This document shows, piece by piece, positions 32,234 to 43,078 of a stretch of DNA of 64,000 bases (position 1 is its first letter; every line of letters starts with the position of its first letter). Both the position numbers and the translations under genes were made by a program. This DNA comes from Cyanophora paradoxa (Eukaryota; Glaucocystophyceae; Cyanophorales; Cyanophoraceae): positions 124,001-188,000 of the forward strand of contig QPMI01000502.1 of NCBI GenBank assembly GCA_004431415.1. The letters run 5' to 3'. The notes under the pieces are model-generated. The model saw nothing but the letters and a program-made list of their open reading frames with translations. It was not told the DNA's origin and ran no database searches.

Positions 32234-33971
32234 CTACTCGGCGAAGAGGGCCTCGACGAAGGCGTCGGGATCGAAGGCCTGCGGGCCCCCCGCGCCTCAG
32301 AGCGCGCCCCGGGGCCGGGGGGGCGGGCGGGGGCGGGCCTGGAGGTCCTCCATGCGCTCGCCGACGCCGATGAACTTGACGGGGATGCCCGTCTGCTGCA
32401 CCACCGAGACCACCACCCCGCCCTTGGCCGTCCCGTCCAGCTGCCCCAGCCCCGCCCCCGCTCAGCGCCCCGCGGCGCCCCCGGCGGGCGGGCCCCGGGG
32501 GGCGGGGCGCGCCTTGGTGACGATGATGCCCGTGGAGCCGGCGACCTCCTTGAACTCCTTCGCCTGGCTCAGCGCGTTCTGCCCCGCCGGCGTCAGCCGG
32601 CCCCGGCCCCGGCCGCGCGCTGGGCCGGGGGCGGGCGGCCTGCCTGGCCCGTCGTCCCGTCGATGACCATGAGGACCTCGTGGGGCGCCCCCTGCCGCAG
32701 CCGCCCGGTCCTCAGCGGTCCCGCCCGCCGCGGGGCGCGGGGCGCGGGGGCGCACGGGGATCTTCATGGCGAGGGTCTGCTTCATCTTGGAGAGCTCCTC
32801 CATGAGCTCGAAGTTGGTGTGCAGGCGCCCCGCCGTGTCCGCGATGAGGACGTCGTACGTGCCGTCCGCCAGCGCCTTCTCGACGGCCGCGAAGAGGACC
32901 TGGGCCGGCTTCTTCGCCGAGGGGATGGCGACGATGTCGGCGCCCACGCGCCCCGCCCACACTTCGAGCTGCTCGTCCGCTGCCGCGCGGAACGTGTCCC
33001 CCGCCGCGAGCAGCACCTGCGAGCAGGCTCAGCCCCCCGGCACGGCGCTGGAGCGTCCAGGGCCCGCTCGGCCACGGCCGCGCGCGCCTTCTTGCCCTCG
33101 CTGACGAACTTGTGCGCGAGCTTGCCGATCGTGGTCGTCTTGCCGGCGCCGTTCACGCCCACGACCATGATCACCGCCGGCTTCTTGTCCGTCGGCAGGT
33201 TCAGCTCCGTCTTGCCGCCTGCTTACGCGCGCGCGCCGCTCAGTCTGCCAGTCGGCAGGCCTCGCGCGCGTACGCAAGGCGGACCCTTCTCCTTCAGGAT
33301 CTTCGCGAGGCTCCCCTTGATGCTCAGCTTGATGTCCGCGCCCTTCAGGATCTTCTTCCCAGACTCCGCGCGCAGGTCGTCCATGATCGCCAGCGTCGTC
33401 CGCAGGCCGAGGTCGCTCGTGACGAGCACCTCCTGCGGGCGGACGGGTCAGCGCCCCCGCCGCATGCGCGCAGACCGGCTGCTGTTCATAGCTATGTGGC
33501 AGCGGGAGTGTATACGCCGGCGAGGCGGCGCCCGCCACGCGGCACGCGCGTGCGCACCTCGATTTCGTCCAGGGTGTTCGTGCCCTCGTCGTACTTGCCC
33601 ATGTTCCGGTCGATGACGTCCTCGATGCGCGTCATCATGTTTGAGCGCGTCTTGGAGAGCCCCTGCAGCCACACTCGTCGGCTCGCACGCGCGCAGCTAG
33701 AAAATCCACGGACCTCGACGAGCCGCCCGAAGAATCCGCCGCGCTGCTCCTCCTGCTGCATCTCCGCTAGGATCGAAGGGCAGAAGGATGCCGCGCGCGC
33801 CGTCCGCTCAGCGGGAGCGGGGCGGAAAGTGCGCCCGCTGAAGAACTGCCGCCGCTCGGCTTGCGGGAGGGCCCGCCGCTCCCCCGCGGCTGAGCTCTCT
33901 GCCTGGGGCTGGCCATTCGGCTGAACCGGAGCCCGGCCGGGCACGCACAGCGGGGCGAGGAAGGCCTGCAT
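32234..33971 (-). CDS. ftsY: plastid SRP receptor FtsY (cpFtsY)
   Basis: SRP-family GTPase that receives cpSRP54 at the thylakoid membrane for protein insertion. The ATG at 33971 gives [13 protein letters not shown], a plastid transit peptide with an early Phe. The N domain follows ([56 protein letters not shown]). The G domain has the P-loop [18 protein letters not shown] (33120-33165), [69 protein letters not shown], and the FtsY-type closing [24 protein letters not shown]. Four of the eight introns use GC donors: 33017-33087, 32579-32643, 32441-32512 (which splits the TKLD guanine-specificity motif) and 32279-32338. All carry CTGAC/CTGAG branch motifs. No acidic bacterial A domain is present, as expected for plastid forms. 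Confidence 0.95.
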
Positions 33972-33981
33972 TCTTTGCTTG

Positions 33982-33990
33982 TGTACCCCA
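33982..33990 (-). promoter_or_regulatory. TGGGGTAC word upstream of ftsY
   Basis: On the minus strand TGGGGTACA lies about 11-19 bases before the FtsY ATG. It could be near the transcription start or in the 5' UTR. It is shared with psbO and gamma-glutamyl hydrolase upstream regions. Confidence 0.3.
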
Positions 33991-34081
33991 GCGGGCGCGC
34001 ACCTTACTTCTGTTACGCCAGAGCTACGGAGGTACTACCAACGCCAGCGACGGAAGAAACTTAAAGCGTGGCTTGGCGCAA

Positions 34082-35337
34082 ATGGCTACGGGCTTCGGTA
34101 ATCTTCGGGCTTTCTTTGAGCGCTTGAGCAGCGGCGGCGGCGGCAGCGGAAGCGGCGGCTCGCGCCCGCCACCGAAGAAGAGCGACGAGAAGGTTGCGCC
34201 AGGGCGCTCCGTTGTGGTCTCGGGCGGCGGTCTCGAGGAGATGCTCGACGACGGCCTGCTCCGTATGATTCTGAAGCTGATTTTCAAGCGTTTAGAGGCA
34301 CGCGCTTGCCCTCCTCGAGCCCCGCAGTATTGCGCTCAGGCTTGCTTCAGCCCAAGGACGTCAAGGACGTCGGCCGCCTCGTGCGCGTCAACCGCCACTT
34401 CAACGAGCTCCTCAGCGAGCCGCGCTTTTGGGAGGAGGTGCGGGAGCAGGCCTGTTCACCCATGCAGCCCCCTCTAATTCTGTGTCAAACCTGTGAGCAG
34501 CTCATCAACGAGCGGTTCCCTGAAACCTCTCCCGAATTAATCAGCGCGTATGGAGACAATATGAGAAATTTGTACCTGTCGCTTGGTGCGTGTTGCTGTA
34601 TGCGCTGTACATGCAAGAGCTTCCTGACTCGCGGTTGCTCTGCAGCCCTTCCGCGAGTGCACTTCGCTGCCCGCGATGACATGCAGGTCACGTGGCTAGA
34701 TGGTAATTACTTAAGGCGCATCGAGGACGTCGACCTGGACCACGAGGTTGTAAAGCTCCAATCCGGTGCTCCCCCGTGCTTTCCGTCCAACCTTCTGTCT
34801 CTGACCTAGCCCCTCAGTTTGCTGGCTCGAGCTGAAGGGCGAGATGCGGAAAGTGCTGCGGTGACTTCCGATGGCCTTGAATTTTGCTCACTGCGGATTG
34901 CTCACTGCGCGGCGCAGCGGCTCGTACCGCGCGAGCTGGCGGCTCAAGGTCGAGAAGCGGGCCGTCCTCGACGTCGTCACGTTCGCCGTGGACCTGCCGA
35001 GCGGAGCCGGGACGGGGTGGGCCCCTCGACTCTCCTCGGCGATCGCCGCGTCTCCCCTCATCAGTGCCACTTGCAGGGCGATGCGGCGGTGGGGCGAGGG
35101 CGAGTACGGCCAAGTGGGGGGCACGGGCTGGTTCGATCTGGTGGTGGGGACCGTACGCGTGGACGCGCCGAGCACAACGCTGCAGTACTCGCTCAAGGCG
35201 GTCGAGCAGATGTGGTGCGTGCTGACCCCGCCCGGCGGCCGCCAACGCGCCGGCCACACTCGCTGATCGCTGCATTGCGTTGCAGGTGGAAGTCTGGCAT
35301 AAGCTTTGACTGCTTCCGCCTGGAGCCCTGCGCCTAG
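34082..35337 (+). CDS. F-box / PP2 (phloem-protein-2-like) domain protein
   Basis: Probable substrate adaptor of an SCF ubiquitin ligase with a lectin-like PP2 C-terminal domain. The N terminus (MATGFGNLRAFFERLSS) is followed by a Gly/Ser linker. An F-box-like helix set follows: DDGLLRMILKLIFKRL and, after an intron, LQPKDVKDVGRLVRVNRHFNELLSEPRFWEEV. REQLINERFPETSPELI and FAARDDMQVTWLDG lead to the PP2-like fold: CWLELKGEMRKVL, SYRASWRLKVEKRAV, DVVTFAVDLPSG, EYGQVGGTGWFDLVVGTVRVD, LQYSLKAVEQMWWKSGISFDCFRLEP. The CWLE and GWF-plus-strand pattern is the PP2 signature in plant F-box/PP2 proteins. The stop is at 35335-35337. The final exon joins cleanly across a GT-AG intron (about 35214-35285). 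Confidence 0.65.
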
Positions 35338-35577
35338 CGATATCATTGCCAACCTGTGCAGCCCTGCCCACATGTACAGAGCGCAGAATTCAAGGGAACG
35401 CTGTAATGGTTCAATAACAGATGAAGCCTATTCGACCACGCAATTATGAGAGAGGACAGGAAGGTTGGGAGGGGGGGACCTAGCTGAAAATGAAAAAACC
35501 CGTGCCATGAAATAGGACTGTTACACGCTGGGGCGCCGGGGGGCGCCCAGTTCGAGGAAAGAGGGAAAGGAGCGGTG

Positions 35578-37790
35578 TCACCAGAAGCTCTGGCTGTGCC
35601 TGAGGTACCAGAAGGCGTCCTTCTTCTCCGCCGGCACCGCCTGGACCTCGACCAGCCGCCCGTTCTGCCGCGCCCCGACGCTCGGCGCCGCCCCCGGCGC
35701 CGGCGGGCGGGGGCGGGCCGGGGGGGCAGACCTTGTACACTTTCCTGTAGACGATCTCCTCGGCCTTGGAGCGCCGCTTCGAGGGCCGCGCCGCCGCCCG
35801 CTTCCGCTTCACCGGCGCCGGCGCCTCCTCCTCCTCCTCTTCGTCGTCCGCCCAGGCGTCTGCGGGGACCGCCGCCGTCAGCGGCGCCGCGGCCGCCAGC
35901 GCGGGGCGGGCCGCCGCACCACGGATGTCGTCGTCGTCGTCCGCTGCGGCGCGGCGGCGAGGCGGGGTGGCGGTGACCTGCGGGGGCCCAGGGGCGTGAG
36001 CTGGGCGGGGCGGCGGGGGCGGGCGGCGGGGGCGGCGGGGGCGCACGACCTCGTCGTCGAAGCCGTCGAGGTTGATGTCGCTCGCGTCGATCTCCAGGTC
36101 CTCGTCCAGCTGCCGCGCCGTCAGCGCAGCGCAGCGCGGGCGGCGGGCGGCCGCGGCGCACCGCCTTCGGGGCCTGCCGCGGCCGGCCGCGCGGCTTCGG
36201 CTCCTTGGGCTCCTTCCGCTTGGGGGAGGCGGCGGGGGACGGGGAGAGCCGCGCGGCGGAGGCGGCCTCGCGCGGGCGCGGCGAGGGCGCCGGCTTCTCC
36301 TCCTCCTCGTCCTTGTACAGGCTCCCGAAGAGGCCCTTGAGCTGCGGCTCCCGCGCCCTGCTCTGGCTGGCCCCGGCGCCGCCCAGGCTCCCGCTCCCGT
36401 TCCCGTTGTCGCCGGTGCGGACAGCGACGCCGCTGCCGCGGAGGGAGCCGCGCCCGTCCTCGCTGCCGCTGCCGCTCTCGTAGCGGCGGTTGGTGAGGTC
36501 GGCCGTGCCGCCGAGCGAGGTCACACCGGCCTCGCGCGCGAGGGAGCGCCGCGTGAGGAGGAAGCCGCCCGAGGCGGACGAGGAGGAGCGGCGGTCCCGC
36601 GTGCGGGCGCCGACGACTGCCGTCCCCCGCTCCACCGCCTCGTCCGGGTCCATCCCGTGTATCGCCGCCGACCTCCGCAGCAGCGTCTCCCGGATCTTCG
36701 CCTTGTGCGCCTCGCTCAGCTTCCTGCCCCCGCGTGCCTCAGCCGCCGCACCACGGGGCGGGGCCGGCGGGACGCCGCACCGGCCGATGCCCTTGCCCGC
36801 CATGCCCGCGGCGTGCTTGGCGCGGTACTCGGGGTCCTGCCACCGAGCCCGGATCGATTCCTGCCACGCGCCTTAGATTGGGGGCGGACCGCGGTGGGGC
36901 GGCGCGCTTGAACCCGAAGCTTAGCCCTTGTCTCCTCGGACATGTGCGTTGCCCCGCGGCGGGAGGCCGTCGGCGGGGCGTTGCTGGCGAGGCGCCGCTC
37001 GAGCGCGATGACGCGGTCGGCGTCCAGGGGGCGCGGGTAGCTGCCGTAGACCCCCGAGCAGCAGGACGGGGGCACCAGGAGCGGCATTGCGGACTGCAGC
37101 CCCGCCGCGAACGCGAGCTCTCCCGCCTCCTGTATCTCCCTCACGAGGTGCCGGCGCGCCTCCATCTCCCGCTGCCGCACCTCCTCCCGCTCCTCCCGCA
37201 GCCGCGCCCGCTCCTCGGGGAACCCGTACCTTCCGAGGCAAGGGTCAGAGGCCATGCCCGATCCGCGCCGAGCCGCGACAGACCTCTTTACTCGCGCGGC
37301 CACTATCTTCGCCTGCACATCGGGGTCATGCAAGCGCTCCTTTATCTTCTCTTTCGTCTCCGGCTTGTGCTTCTTCCCTAGCTGGTTCTGACGCATCTTC
37401 GCGATCATCTGCTCGATGTAAGAGGACTCCGCAGAAGCGGCAACACGCCACGCACGCCGGGCTTCTGCATGGCCGCACGAGTCGCCTCCGCGATCTTCCT
37501 CTTGGTCTCCTCGCTGTGCTTCCTTCCTTTATTCCACGGCGTCTTGCCCTATCGCGGTACACAGCGTTCAGGATTGCGCGGCAAGGGAAGAAGGAAGACG
37601 GAGGAACCTTGTTGGCAGCGGAGATCTTCGCCTTGCTTTCGTCCGTGTGAGGGAAGCCATTGTTTACAGTTCGAGGCCTTCCCGAAACTGGCCAGAGAGA
37701 ACGGTCGGCGGAAAGATCAGAGGCGCTGTCAGGCTCTGCAGACGCCGGGGCACCGCATAGGACGCATAGAATCACTGTTAGCCGATGCAA
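35578..37790 (-). CDS. NUMOD3-motif and AT-hook protein
   Basis: Contains repeated NUMOD3-type DNA-binding motifs, the helix-turn modules best known from homing endonucleases but found alone in some plant/algal proteins. In order: GFPHTDESKAKISAANK, PWNKGRKHSEETKRKIAEAT, MRQNQLGKKHKPETKEKIKER, THMSEETRAKLRV and RKLSEAHKAKIRETLLRR. A charged helix lies between (EERARLREEREEVRQREMEA). The C-terminal half is disordered, with two AT-hook cores (KPRGRPRQ and RRGRPP, about 36170-36215), an acidic block (WADDEEEEEE) and a basic block (KRKRAAARPSKRRSK). It ends QNGRLVEVQAVPAEKKDAFW and a stop at 35580-35578. No nuclease domain is visible. The first ATG found (37790) is followed by a signal-like segment (LTVILCVLCGAPASA), so import into a plastid or ER is possible, or the true start is upstream. 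It is probably a DNA-binding chromatin or nucleoid protein. Confidence 0.65.
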
Positions 37791-38096
37791 GTAGACAGCA
37801 ACGGCAGCTATGCGCAGGAAGCCGGAGGGAACGAACGATCAAGATCGGCAGCGCTCTCAAGGATGTTGAGATACTCGTCGCCGAAGTCCGTGCGGGCAAG
37901 GCGCGGGGCAAGAGAAGGTGTAATCGTGATTGGGCGCTGCGTATGAACTGAGTGCTGGGCAGGCGAAGGGCGCGCGACCCGCGCATCACACCTGCACTTC
38001 TGAGGCGACGATAGCGAAGACGTCGAACGGACGAGGGCTCTCATAGCTGAAAGAGAAAGTTTTCCTCCTTTGCACCCTGTCCTGATGTGCGTCTGA

Positions 38097-38390
38097 CGAC
38101 GTCCTTGCCCACGGCGATCGGCGCAGGAGGGATGATCGCTGGCCGCAGAAGCCGCTGAACTGGACGCCGACAGGCCCCGGTCGCAAGAGTGGCGCAGCTG
38201 TGAATGCTTGGAGCGCATCGGATCCCTGGGCGGGAGACATCGGTCTGTGCGGAGCGCCGGCCAGATATTCCGAACTGCAGGTCGGCGAGAACCTCCGATG
38301 CGCCTCAGCAATTCCTCCACTACTCGGCGCTGCTCGCGGCGCCGCGCCCGTGCGCTCAGCTACGCAGCAGCGGCCGCTCCGAGGGGTACA
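38097..38390. repeat. dispersed ~295-bp repeat, copy 1
   Basis: Nearly the same sequence, in the same orientation, is present at about 43455-43750. By eye identity is around 90 percent, with most differences single substitutions. It lies between the divergent NUMOD3 and PRP39 genes. Both strands stay open in both copies, so coding cannot be excluded but is not shown. Confidence 0.85.
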
Positions 38391-38568
38391 GTCGCGGGCT
38401 TTCGTAGGGGTACAAGCGTCCGGCTGAGCTCGCGTCCGGCTTCCCGCTGTAGACTTTAGCATCTCGTTAGATTAGTACGAATCGTAGGCGATCGGCCCGG
38501 GGGCTTCGAGTCACGCGACGCGCGGTTGCCTGGCCCTTTGGCCGAGTCATTCATCCTTTTGGCGTGCG

Positions 38569-41500
38569 ATGGACGGGTTGAATATGCTCGCTGCATCTCC
38601 CGATCCAAGCGCCACCGCAGCAGGCGCCCGAGTCGCTTGCGCTCAGCCCTCGACCAGCGCTAGCGCGGGCTTCCCTGCACCCGCATCCGCGACTGCGCCG
38701 ACGGGCTCCCCTCTTCCTGTCGCGGCTCCGGCAGCCACGCCCGAAGTCCCGAAAGAAAGCGAGTACGAGCGCCTGTGGAAACAAGTGACTGGAAATCCGG
38801 CGGAGTTTCAGACCTGGACAAACCTCATCCAGATCACAGAACGTGAGGTTTGCGGAACCCCCTGCAACCCCTTCGTCACGCGCTGAGCGCCGCCTCCACA
38901 CGCCCCCCGTACGCAGCAAGACAACACGGAGAAGTTGAGAAAGGTGTATGATGCGTTTCTGAACGAATACCCGCTCTGCTATGGCTACTGGAAGAAGTAT
39001 GCGGACTTAGAGCTCAAGAAGGGCTTTCCCGATCGCACGCGCGACGTGTACGAGCGCGGCGTCGCTGGCATTCCTCATTCCGTTGATCTCTGGACGCACT
39101 ATTGCACGTTCGTCCTTGAGCGCGGCGACCCAGAGGATGCCGTTCGCAAGTGCGTTCCGTTCGCGGCCATCGCCCCCTGCGCGACCTCCGCAGTTCCTTT
39201 TCCCCCTCCTTTGCTTGCAGTCTATAGATGGCGCTTTACATTAGATCGTCAGCTTCTTTCTTGCCACAACTGTGCACCTCTGCTGTTCTTTTCTTCCGTC
39301 CGTACCTTCGCGCATGGCGCCGTGCACATTATCGCCACCGCCTCTCTTCAGTTTGTCGCTTTTCCCGGCTTTGGAGTCCCTCCGTGCACTTCACGCGGCT
39401 GTCGCCCGTGTACTCCGCGTGCGCCTTCTCTCCCCGCACCGACGCCGTGCGCCCCGCAGCCTTTTCGAGCGCGGGGCGAAGCAAGTGGGGACGGACTACC
39501 TCGGCCACCTGTTCTGGGACAAGTACCTGGAGTTCGAGATCGGACGGGAACGCTACCCCCACGCAGGCCCGTCGCCCCTCCCGGCCCCGGCCCCCGCCCG
39601 GCCCCCTCCCCCCGCCGCTCCCCTCTGATCGCTGCCCCGCAGCCTCGATCTACTACCGCGTCCTGCAGATCCCCCTCGCGCAGCTGGATCGCTACTGGGA
39701 GCGGTGAGAGCTCGTTTGCGGGGCCGAGGGGGCGGGGGCGGGGCGGCGAGCGGGCGGGGGCGCAGGTTCCAGGTGTTCGCGCAGACGCGGGCGACGTGGG
39801 AGCTGCTGACGGCGGAGGAGGAGCTGGCGTTCCAGCCGCCGCAGGCGGGCGAGGAGGCCGGCCTCGAGGACGGGGAGGCCCTCCCCACGGGCGACGCCCT
39901 CGAGGCCGAGAAGCGCGAGCGGCTGATGCAGGCGCGCGAGATGATGTACCGCGCCGCCGCCGAGGAGCGCGCCCGCCGCCTCCCCTTCGAGCAGGCCGTG
40001 CGCGCCCCGTCCCGGCGCGCCCAGCCACCCGCGCCGACGCTGCGCGCCCCCGCGGCGCAGATCAAGCGACCGTACTTCCACTTTAAGGCGCTGGACGACG
40101 CGCAGCTGACGAACTGGCGGAAGTGAGCGTGCCCCGCGCGCCCCGGGGCCCGAGCGCCGAGGCGGGCCGCGCGGCAGGTACCTCGACTTCGAGGAGAAGG
40201 AGGAGGACTTTGCGCGCGCGCGGAAGCTCTACGAGCGCTGCATCATCCCCTGCGTGCGCCCCGCCTCGGCCCTGCCCTCGACACGGCGCCCCTTGAGCGA
40301 AGCCGGGCAGGCGAACTACCCGGAGTTCTGGCACCGGTACGGGGAGTGGCTGGACGCGGCGGGCGAGCGGAAGGAGGCGCTGGAGGTGTACAGGAGGGCG
40401 GCCACCGTCTTCCTCCGCCGCCGCCCCGAGATGCTCCTCACGTACGCGGCCGAGGCCGAGGCCCGGGGCGAGCCGCAGCGGGCGCGGGAGACGTACGAGC
40501 GGCTGGGCGGCGCGGTGGCGCCGGGGCTCGTGGAGGGCGCGCTGCGGTGGGCGAGCTTCGAGCGGCGGCAGGGGCGCACGGCGGAGGCGGCGGCCGTGTA
40601 CGAGGCGGCCCTCGAGCGGGTCATGGGCGAGCCCCGCGCGCACCTCTTCCTCGCCTCCCACGCCGCCCGCTTCTTCCTCCGCGTCCGCCCCGTCCCGCCC
40701 ATTCGCCGCGCCGCGCGGCCCTCGGCCCGAGCCCCGTGCCTCGCGTCGCAGCACCTCAAGGACGTGGAGCGGGCGCGGGGCGCGCTGGAGTGCGCGCTGG
40801 TGCGGGCGCCCGAGATGCGCGCCGGCTGGGATGCCCTCGTCGAGCTCGAGTCGGCCCTGCTCCCAGGCGCGCCCCGCCGCAGCCGCAGCCGCGCCGGCCT
40901 CGGCCTCGCCGCCTGACGCCCCCTCGCCGCAGCGCCGGAGGCGGAGCGGCAAGTGCGCTCCGTCTACGAACGCGCCGTGGCGCCCGAGTCGAGCCTCTCT
41001 CCCGTGCGCCGCCCGCCCCCGGCCGCTCGCCCCCGGCGCGGGAGCGAAGGGGCCCCCGGGCGGGCGCAGGAGGACAAGCTGGACATGTGGCACCGGTATC
41101 TCGAGTTCCTCCACGACTCCGCCGCCTCCATCGCCACGTGCCGCCCCGCGGCCCCCGGCCCCCGCCCCCCGTCCCGCCCCCCCACGCCCCGCCCCCGGCA
41201 GCGTCCACAAGGCGACGGCGGCCTTCAAGAAAGCGCGAGGGGGTGCGCGGGGGAGCGCGGGACGGGAAGCCGCTGGGCAGGCCTCACGTGCCGCCCCGCA
41301 GACCTCGTAGAGCGGCGGAACGCGGAGCTGAGCCGCAAGCGCGCCCTCGACGCCCCCGCCGACGCCGACGAGGTGCGCGCATGGGCGCCCGCGGTGCCCG
41401 CCCGCCCCGCCGCCCTCACACGCCGCCCCGCAGCGCGCGAAGCTCGCGAGGGCGGCGGTGCCGGCGGCAGGGGCCCCGACGGGGGCAGCCCTGCCGGTCC

Positions 41501-41863
41501 TCGTCGGACCACCGCCGCCCTGCCTACCGGTGCGGGCCCGCAGAGCCGCGCGCGCCGCGTGCGCCGCTGACGGCACCGGCGTCGCAGGGGCGGCAGCGCC
41601 GGTGGCCGCCGTGGCCCCGACTGTCGGGAAGCAGCCAGTCCTCACAGCGGCGGCGGTGCAGGCCGCCGCCGTCGCCGCCGCCGCCAACATACGGTCCGGG
41701 CGCCTTTCCCCGCTTTTTGCGCCAGCCTCGTGACGGGCAGCGCGCTGGCAGGCCCGGGGCGGCAGTGCCGCCGGCGAGCGCCCCCTACGGGGCGCCGGCG
41801 GGGACGCAGTACGCGCAGTACGCTCAGCCGGCGACCGCGTCGCCCCAGTACACGTACAGATAG
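38569..41863 (+). CDS. PRP39: PRP39-like pre-mRNA processing factor (U1 snRNP, HAT repeats)
   Basis: A HAT-repeat scaffold of the U1 snRNP that helps recognise 5' splice sites in the nucleus. The ATG at 38569 opens an Ala/Pro/Ser-rich leader. The first HAT unit follows: [23 protein letters not shown], then [82 protein letters not shown] and [19 protein letters not shown]. The central [48 protein letters not shown] and further repeats ([40 protein letters not shown]) follow. It ends in a Tyr/Gln/Ala-rich tail ([17 protein letters not shown]) and TAG at 41861. More than a dozen short introns are present; one at 39150-39459 is 310 bp. Motif order matches PRP39 rather than crooked-neck. Confidence 0.88.
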
Positions 41864-42029
41864 TTAGAGATGCAGAGGGGAGCCCCCTAGGAATAGTAAT
41901 TAAAGAGAGGAGAGGGCAGAAGCTGGCAGGGCGGAGGCTGTGCGTGGACGCCGAGCGCTCTTCGAGACGGCGCGCCCGGCCACAAGGGCGCCAGGGAGCT
42001 CGAGCGGGGCGGGGCGGGGAGGGCGGGCC

Positions 42030-43078
42030 CTAGAGGATGGCGTCGGGGGCCTTGACGCCGGTGATCTTGCGGGCGCGGACCTGCGGCGGGGGCGGGTCAG
42101 CGGGGCCGAGGGGGGTCGAGGGCGGGGTGGGCGCGCGCACCTCGGCCTCCCGAAGGTACTCGGCCATCGCCTGCGCCCGCCGTGGGCGCGGCGCGGCGCG
42201 GCGGGGGCGGCGGGGGCGGGGCGGGGCACCTGCTGGGAGGCGGAGCCGGCCGGCAGGTTGAGGACCGTCGCCTCGAACTTCTTCTCCTGCGGGCGGCGGC
42301 ACGGGGGGCCGGCTTGGCGGGGCGGGGCGAAGCGGGGGGGCGGGGGCACGGGCGGGCGCGCACGACAGCCATGAAGAAGGCGTCCGGGGAGCAGCGGGGC
42401 GCCTTCCCCGTGAGGCCCTCCCGCAGCAGCTCGTCCCACTGCCGCTCGTCCGCTGCCGCCCCCGCCGCGTCGCACGGGGCCGGCGGGCGGGGGCGCGGGG
42501 CGGGGGGTCGGACCGCGGAGGACGTGGTCGAGGAAGGCGGCCTCGGGGGAGAGGAGGGCGGCGCGGGCGTCGGACTCGTCCCCCGCCAGCGAGACCGAGA
42601 TGACGGCCTGCAGGACGCGCTGCAGGATCTCGATCATGTCCTGCATCGCGTCCTTGCTCGCCTTCTGGATCCACGCCCTGCGCTGTCGCGTCGGCGCCGG
42701 CCGGGGCGGGGCGCGCGGGGCGGGCGCGTGTGGCGCGCATGAGGGTCAGGACGAGGGCCTCGTCGAGGTCCGCCCGCCGCGACGCGACCCGCTGCCCCCG
42801 GCTGCCTCAGGGCCCCGCCCGCGGAGAGCGGCGCGGGGCGGGGCGGGGCGCGCCTGGCGGAGGCGAGCGACGCTTTCGTCCGAGAGGGGGAGGACGAACG
42901 AGCCGTCGCCCTCGGCCGCCGAAGCGAGGAAGTCCTGCAAGGTCGAGCGGCTCCGCTTCACTGCCGCCACGCGATTGAGCGGCACCGAAACAGAGAGATT
43001 GACGGCCCACGGGTCGCACTCTCTTCTTGTGCCACTTTGCTGAGGGTCTCCACAATGTTCAACACGCTGCTCGACATT
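42030..43078 (-). CDS. hypothetical protein, conserved-looking helical
   Basis: Spliced minus-strand gene, family not recognised. From the N-terminal side: MSSSVLNIVETLSKVAQEE, then DFLASAAEGDGSFVLPLSDESVARL, DEALVLTLMRA, WIQKASKDAMQDMIEILQRVLQAVISVSLAGDES, DARAALLSPEAAFLDHVL, RQWDELLREGLTGKAPRCSPDAFF, EKKFEATVLNLPAGSASQQ, AQAMAEYLREAEVRARKITGVKAPDAIL and a stop at 42032-42030. Exons are separated by typical short GC-rich introns. Mostly alpha-helical, with no membrane segment or catalytic motif recognised. The first exon junction is not resolved. It converges on the PRP39 gene with about 165 bp between stops. Confidence 0.6.

Noticed and set aside
32234-33971. SRP54 instead of FtsY
   Set aside because: Both share the GTPase domain. 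The [13 protein letters not shown]...F ending at the C terminus, with no methionine-rich M domain, identifies FtsY.
38569-41863. Crooked-neck (CRNKL1/Syf3) instead of PRP39
   Set aside because: Both have HAT repeats, but [29 protein letters not shown] and [25 protein letters not shown] are PRP39-type blocks.
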